Positions 61,812 to 64,000 of a DNA stretch of 64,000 nt are shown one piece after another. The notes beneath the pieces are model-generated. The model made no database searches. It worked only from the letters and a program-made list of their open reading frames with translations, and had not been told where the DNA came from. A program made the position numbers and the translations under genes. The DNA is from Candidatus Riflebacteria bacterium HGW-Riflebacteria-1 (GTDB lineage: Bacteria > Muiribacteriota > Ozemobacteria > Ozemobacterales > Ozemobacteraceae). Location: contig PGYB01000014.1 of NCBI GenBank assembly GCA_002839445.1, forward strand, positions 1-64,000, read 5' to 3'. The first letter of the stretch is position 1. Each line of letters opens with the position of its first letter.

Positions 61812-61855
61812 TTCAGTCATAATTGACTGAAGGCGAATGATATGCTGAATTCGCC
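61812..61855 (-). promoter_or_regulatory. Two inverted repeats upstream of the metal-chelate transporter
   Basis: TTCAGTCATAATTGACTGAA (61812-61831) is a perfect 8-bp palindrome with a 4-base centre, 9 bases before the permease ATG. GGCGAAT (61832-61838) and ATTCGCC (61849-61855) form a second repeat next to it. They could be operators for a metal-dependent repressor or hairpins in the leader. They do not match the Fur consensus I know. Confidence 0.4.
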
Positions 61856-61997
61856 TATCAGTAAAGCAAATTATCCGGGCAAAGTCCAGTTTGAATCTTT
61901 GCGAAAATGCTGTAGCTTCTTAATTTTTCGTTCTCTGCACGATTGAAAGTGCTATAGTGAATTAATTGGCAAGTCGGATGATTCGCAAGGAAATACT

Positions 61998-62390
61998 GTG
62001 AACAAAATATTGCTATTCGTAGTTATTTTCGCCCTGGTTTCTGGCGCGCTATTTGCTGGCAAGGCTCAGGACGCTGAACTGTTTGAAAAAGGCGAAGAGC
62101 TTTCATACGAAGGTCAGATCAAACACGCGCAAAAGCTTCTCGAAGACCCGACTTCAGAGGAGCCAGTCACCAGCAGTGATAGCAGCTGGGATGGCACTTC
62201 GTTGATGCTCGGCATGATCTGGGGTGCGATCGGAACAGGCTTTTTCATCTACGGGAAAAAGCAGTCAAAAGCGTTGTTTCTTATCTGCGGCATTGCGCTG
62301 TTTCTTGTGCCGTATTTTGTTGGAAACGTTCTTGCCAACACCATTTTAGGTCTGGTTTTGACGATTGTTCCCTTCAAAATCGATATGTGA
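61998..62390 (+). CDS. Small exported or membrane protein
   Basis: A 130-aa protein: signal peptide or N-terminal helix (MNKILLFVVIFALVSGALFA), a charged region 22-65, then two membrane helices (MLGMIWGAIGTGFFIYG, LFLICGIALFLVPYFVGNVL) and a third short one. No family recognised. GTG start with an AAGGA site; a TATAGT box lies at 61953-61958. Confidence 0.65.
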   Translation: MNKILLFVVIFALVSGALFAGKAQDAELFEKGEELSYEGQIKHAQKLLEDPTSEEPVTSSDSSWDGTSLMLGMIWGAIGTGFFIYGKKQSKALFLICGIALFLVPYFVGNVLANTILGLVLTIVPFKIDM

Positions 62391-62393
62391 CGG

Positions 62394-62741
62394 TCAGAGA
62401 TTGGTGTATTTGGTTGCCTTGCCCCGACATTTGTCGACCGGGTAACGCTCGGCGTTCTTTTTCATCTTGCGCTCTATTGCTTCATACATGTCGATGCCCA
62501 GATCATCGGCGAGCAGCATCAGATAAACGACTGTGTCGGCAATCTCGTCGGCAAAACGTTCTTTATCTTTGCTTACCTGTGTTTTCACCTCTTCTTCGTT
62601 TTTCCAGAGGAATTCCTGCATCAGTTCAGCTGCTTCAATAGCCGCTGCCATCGACAAATCCTTGGGGGTGTGAAATTTCTCCCAGTTGCGTTCCTGACGA
62701 AAAATAATCAGTTTCTTGAGCAGCTCGTGGTAAGTTTTCAT
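62394..62741 (-). CDS. MazG-like nucleotide pyrophosphohydrolase
   Basis: A 115-aa all-alpha NTP-PPase of the MazG/RS21-C6 type. The metal-binding motif is split as EAAELMQEFLW and the E-x3-D pattern in DEIADTVVYLMLLADDLGID. It hydrolyses (d)NTPs to monophosphates, probably cleaning the nucleotide pool. Convergent with the small membrane protein gene (3-base gap) and sharing one base with the ankyrin gene upstream. Confidence 0.9.
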   Translation of the reverse strand: MKTYHELLKKLIIFRQERNWEKFHTPKDLSMAAAIEAAELMQEFLWKNEEEVKTQVSKDKERFADEIADTVVYLMLLADDLGIDMYEAIERKMKKNAERYPVDKCRGKATKYTNL

Positions 62742-63646
62742 TATTGGCCTCTATCTCTGAATGTGTGTGGTTCAACGTTAACTGGTAATTCGGCTGGAAT
62801 ATTGCTATCGTAATTGCTGCGGTTGTCGCGGCTTTCATATTCTGCCGCTATCGCCAGACTGAACTTTTTATTTCCAGATTCCTGCCATTTTTGCAAAAAG
62901 ATCGAAATTGAGTCATTGCCCGGTGTCTGCGAAAAGCTGCACTCTGCGCCGGAAGCAGCCAGTTGCACTACTGACTTCATTTTCACTTTGCGGATTGCAT
63001 AATCAAGGGGCACGAGGCCTTTAGCGTCTTTGCTGTCAAGGCTGCCGCCCAGTTCTGCGATTTTCGCCAGAACATTATCGAAATCATTTTCGGCTGCCAG
63101 ATGTGCCGGGCTGGCACCATGCATATCGGCTATGCCTGTGCCAGCGCCAGAGTCGAGCAGCAGCATGGCGAGTTCCTTGCGATTATTGCTCAAGGCCAGC
63201 AACAGGGGCGTCATGTTCTGAAATGTTTTGATGTCGGGGTTCGCGCCGTTGCTGAGAAGGTGTTCAGCGGCATCCTTGAGGCCTGATCTGGCGGCGTAAG
63301 CCAGCGCAGTCATATTGAAGTTGTCTAACTGGTCAGGGTCATGCTTATTTTTGGGTATTCTGGCCAGTCTTGCAATGTCATCACGGATTACTGCATTATG
63401 AAAAGGAAAACTGGCTTTGTGATACATGTCGTAGTATGGCAGGGTTACGGCGCCGATCATCGCTGAAGACAAGCGCCATACTTTATATCTGCGATAAACC
63501 GAATCTTCAGTATAAATATTCCAGGCTGCGGGAAAGATACAGAAGACGGTCCAGACTGTCAACCAGACAGTCGTTGCAATAGCGTTGGCAACTGTTATTA
63601 CAGGCCGCTTGCGTTTTGATTTCATTGCTGTTGCACTTGCTTTCAC
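62741..63646 (-). CDS. Membrane-anchored ankyrin-repeat protein
   Basis: A 301-aa protein. A basic N-terminus and one membrane segment (ATTVWLTVWTVFCIFPAAWN, residues about 24-44) are followed by four or five ankyrin repeats at 105-235 (MTALAYAARSGLKDAAEHLL, MTPLLLALSNNRKELAMLLL, ASPAHLAAENDFDNVLAKIA). By the positive-inside rule the repeats should lie outside the cytosol. Protein-binding role, partner unknown. Confidence 0.82.
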   Translation of the reverse strand: MKASATAMKSKRKRPVITVANAIATTVWLTVWTVFCIFPAAWNIYTEDSVYRRYKVWRLSSAMIGAVTLPYYDMYHKASFPFHNAVIRDDIARLARIPKNKHDPDQLDNFNMTALAYAARSGLKDAAEHLLSNGANPDIKTFQNMTPLLLALSNNRKELAMLLLDSGAGTGIADMHGASPAHLAAENDFDNVLAKIAELGGSLDSKDAKGLVPLDYAIRKVKMKSVVQLAASGAECSFSQTPGNDSISIFLQKWQESGNKKFSLAIAAEYESRDNRSNYDSNIPAELPVNVEPHTFRDRGQ

Positions 63647-63667
63647 CGGGTAGTCGGATTTGTTTCG

Positions 63668-64000
63668 TTAATGCCCTGTTGGCGCGCTGGCCTGATAGAT
63701 CTGTATTGAGCCGATAGTTTCTGCATCGCCAGGCAATGGAAAGACTGATACGCCGCGTGCCGGAAAATGCAGTCCGGGAGAATTGGCCTTTTGCAGGGGA
63801 ACGCCGAGCCGCTGTTTGGCTTCACGCACCAGACTGCCTACCTTCAGACCTTCATGCGTGGACAGGGGCCCCAGTGTTTTGTTCTGCTGGCTGGTAAGGT
63901 TGACCTGGATAATTTTTTTTGTATTGGAGTCGGTCAGCAGGGTTATTCCAGAATAGATCAGCTGTTCGCCGCCAGCTGCTTTTATCGAGGCCAATGGCTT
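63668..64000 (-). CDS. Partial gene, C-terminal part of an unidentified protein
   Basis: The frame is open to the window edge and gives at least 110 residues. The visible part is beta-rich (EQLIYSGITLLTDSNTKKII) and contains STHEGLKVGSLVREAKQRLG, with a closing SVFPLPGDAETIGSIQIYQ. I do not recognise the family. A TTG at 63994 could be read as a start, but it has no supporting ribosome site in view, so I treat the gene as truncated. It lies 21 bases upstream of the ankyrin gene. Confidence 0.6.
   Translation of the reverse strand, partial: KPLASIKAAGGEQLIYSGITLLTDSNTKKIIQVNLTSQQNKTLGPLSTHEGLKVGSLVREAKQRLGVPLQKANSPGLHFPARGVSVFPLPGDAETIGSIQIYQASAPTGH

Noticed and set aside
1..64000. CRISPR array, prophage, tRNA or rRNA genes
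   Set aside because: Looked for regularly spaced direct repeats, phage structural genes and cloverleaf or rRNA segments by eye; none seen. A tRNA covariance search would settle the tRNA part.

Overview
The window reads as a chromosomal segment of a diderm (Gram-negative-type) bacterium. The evidence is signal peptides, a LolCDE/MacB-like export operon with an outer-membrane beta-barrel, a LysM plus beta-barrel envelope protein, and type IV pseudopilins. There are no rRNA or tRNA genes, so taxonomy is only an impression: HEAT-repeat, SpoIIE-phosphatase, pseudopilin and ankyrin proteins together with Tes-like radical SAM enzymes suggest an uncultured candidate phylum (Riflebacteria-like is a guess).

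Layout. (1) 1-6600 is an AT-richer, decayed accessory region. It holds a 765-aa ankyrin protein, a group II intron reverse-transcriptase fragment with internal stops, IS21-like end repeats, an orphan FliL-like gene, a group II intron 3' end (domains V-VI) on the opposite strand from the RT fragment, a frameshifted small secreted-protein gene with a good promoter, and a zinc-finger-like small protein. (2) 6633-18759 is the standout: a tightly overlapped biosynthetic cluster with a cysteine desulfurase-rhodanese fusion, a FabZ-like dehydratase, a half-size ketosynthase-like partner, an intact ketosynthase, two FabG-like reductases, a nitroreductase-family flavoprotein, a dedicated acyl carrier protein and two tandem Tes-like radical SAM proteins. 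On the opposite strand are a B12-binding radical SAM enzyme and a methyltransferase; a short ORF and an alpha/beta hydrolase follow. It looks like a dedicated type II fatty-acid/polyketide line whose acyl product is remodelled by radical chemistry, for instance membrane-spanning, cyclised or methylated lipids. The product is unknown. (3) 18947-24194 is a five-gene export operon (outer-membrane beta-barrel, ABC ATPase, two permeases, LolA-like protein) with a near-consensus promoter. (4) 24400-29600 holds hypothetical proteins, an SH3b-peptidase protein and a large unknown helical protein, interspersed with a small family of palindromic intergenic repeats. (5) 29767-32471 is a modABC-type transporter. 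(6) 32587-42325 holds small or hypothetical proteins, a deleted RND-pump pseudogene, two tandem membrane SpoIIE/PP2C phosphatases, a VOC protein and a repeat protein. (7) 42346-49638 (minus strand) is an overlapping operon of CHAP-like hydrolase, membrane HEAT protein, SH3b protein, a large PilX-like protein and two pseudopilins. (8) 49750-59966 (plus strand) holds a secreted protein of unknown function, an HDAC-fold protein with altered catalytic residues, a LysM/beta-barrel protein, a sulfur module (periplasmic ETHE1-like metallo-beta-lactamase with rhodanese domains plus two YeeE/YedE transporter halves) and a secreted EndoU-like nuclease. (9) 60008-64000 holds a FecCD/FecE-type ABC transporter with palindromes just upstream, a small membrane protein, a MazG-like pyrophosphohydrolase, a membrane ankyrin protein and a gene truncated by the window edge.

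Functionally the window is rich in envelope biology: lipid synthesis, export to the outer membrane, wall-binding and wall-cutting domains, pseudopilins and periplasmic sulfur handling. Region 2 is the best candidate for an undescribed system.
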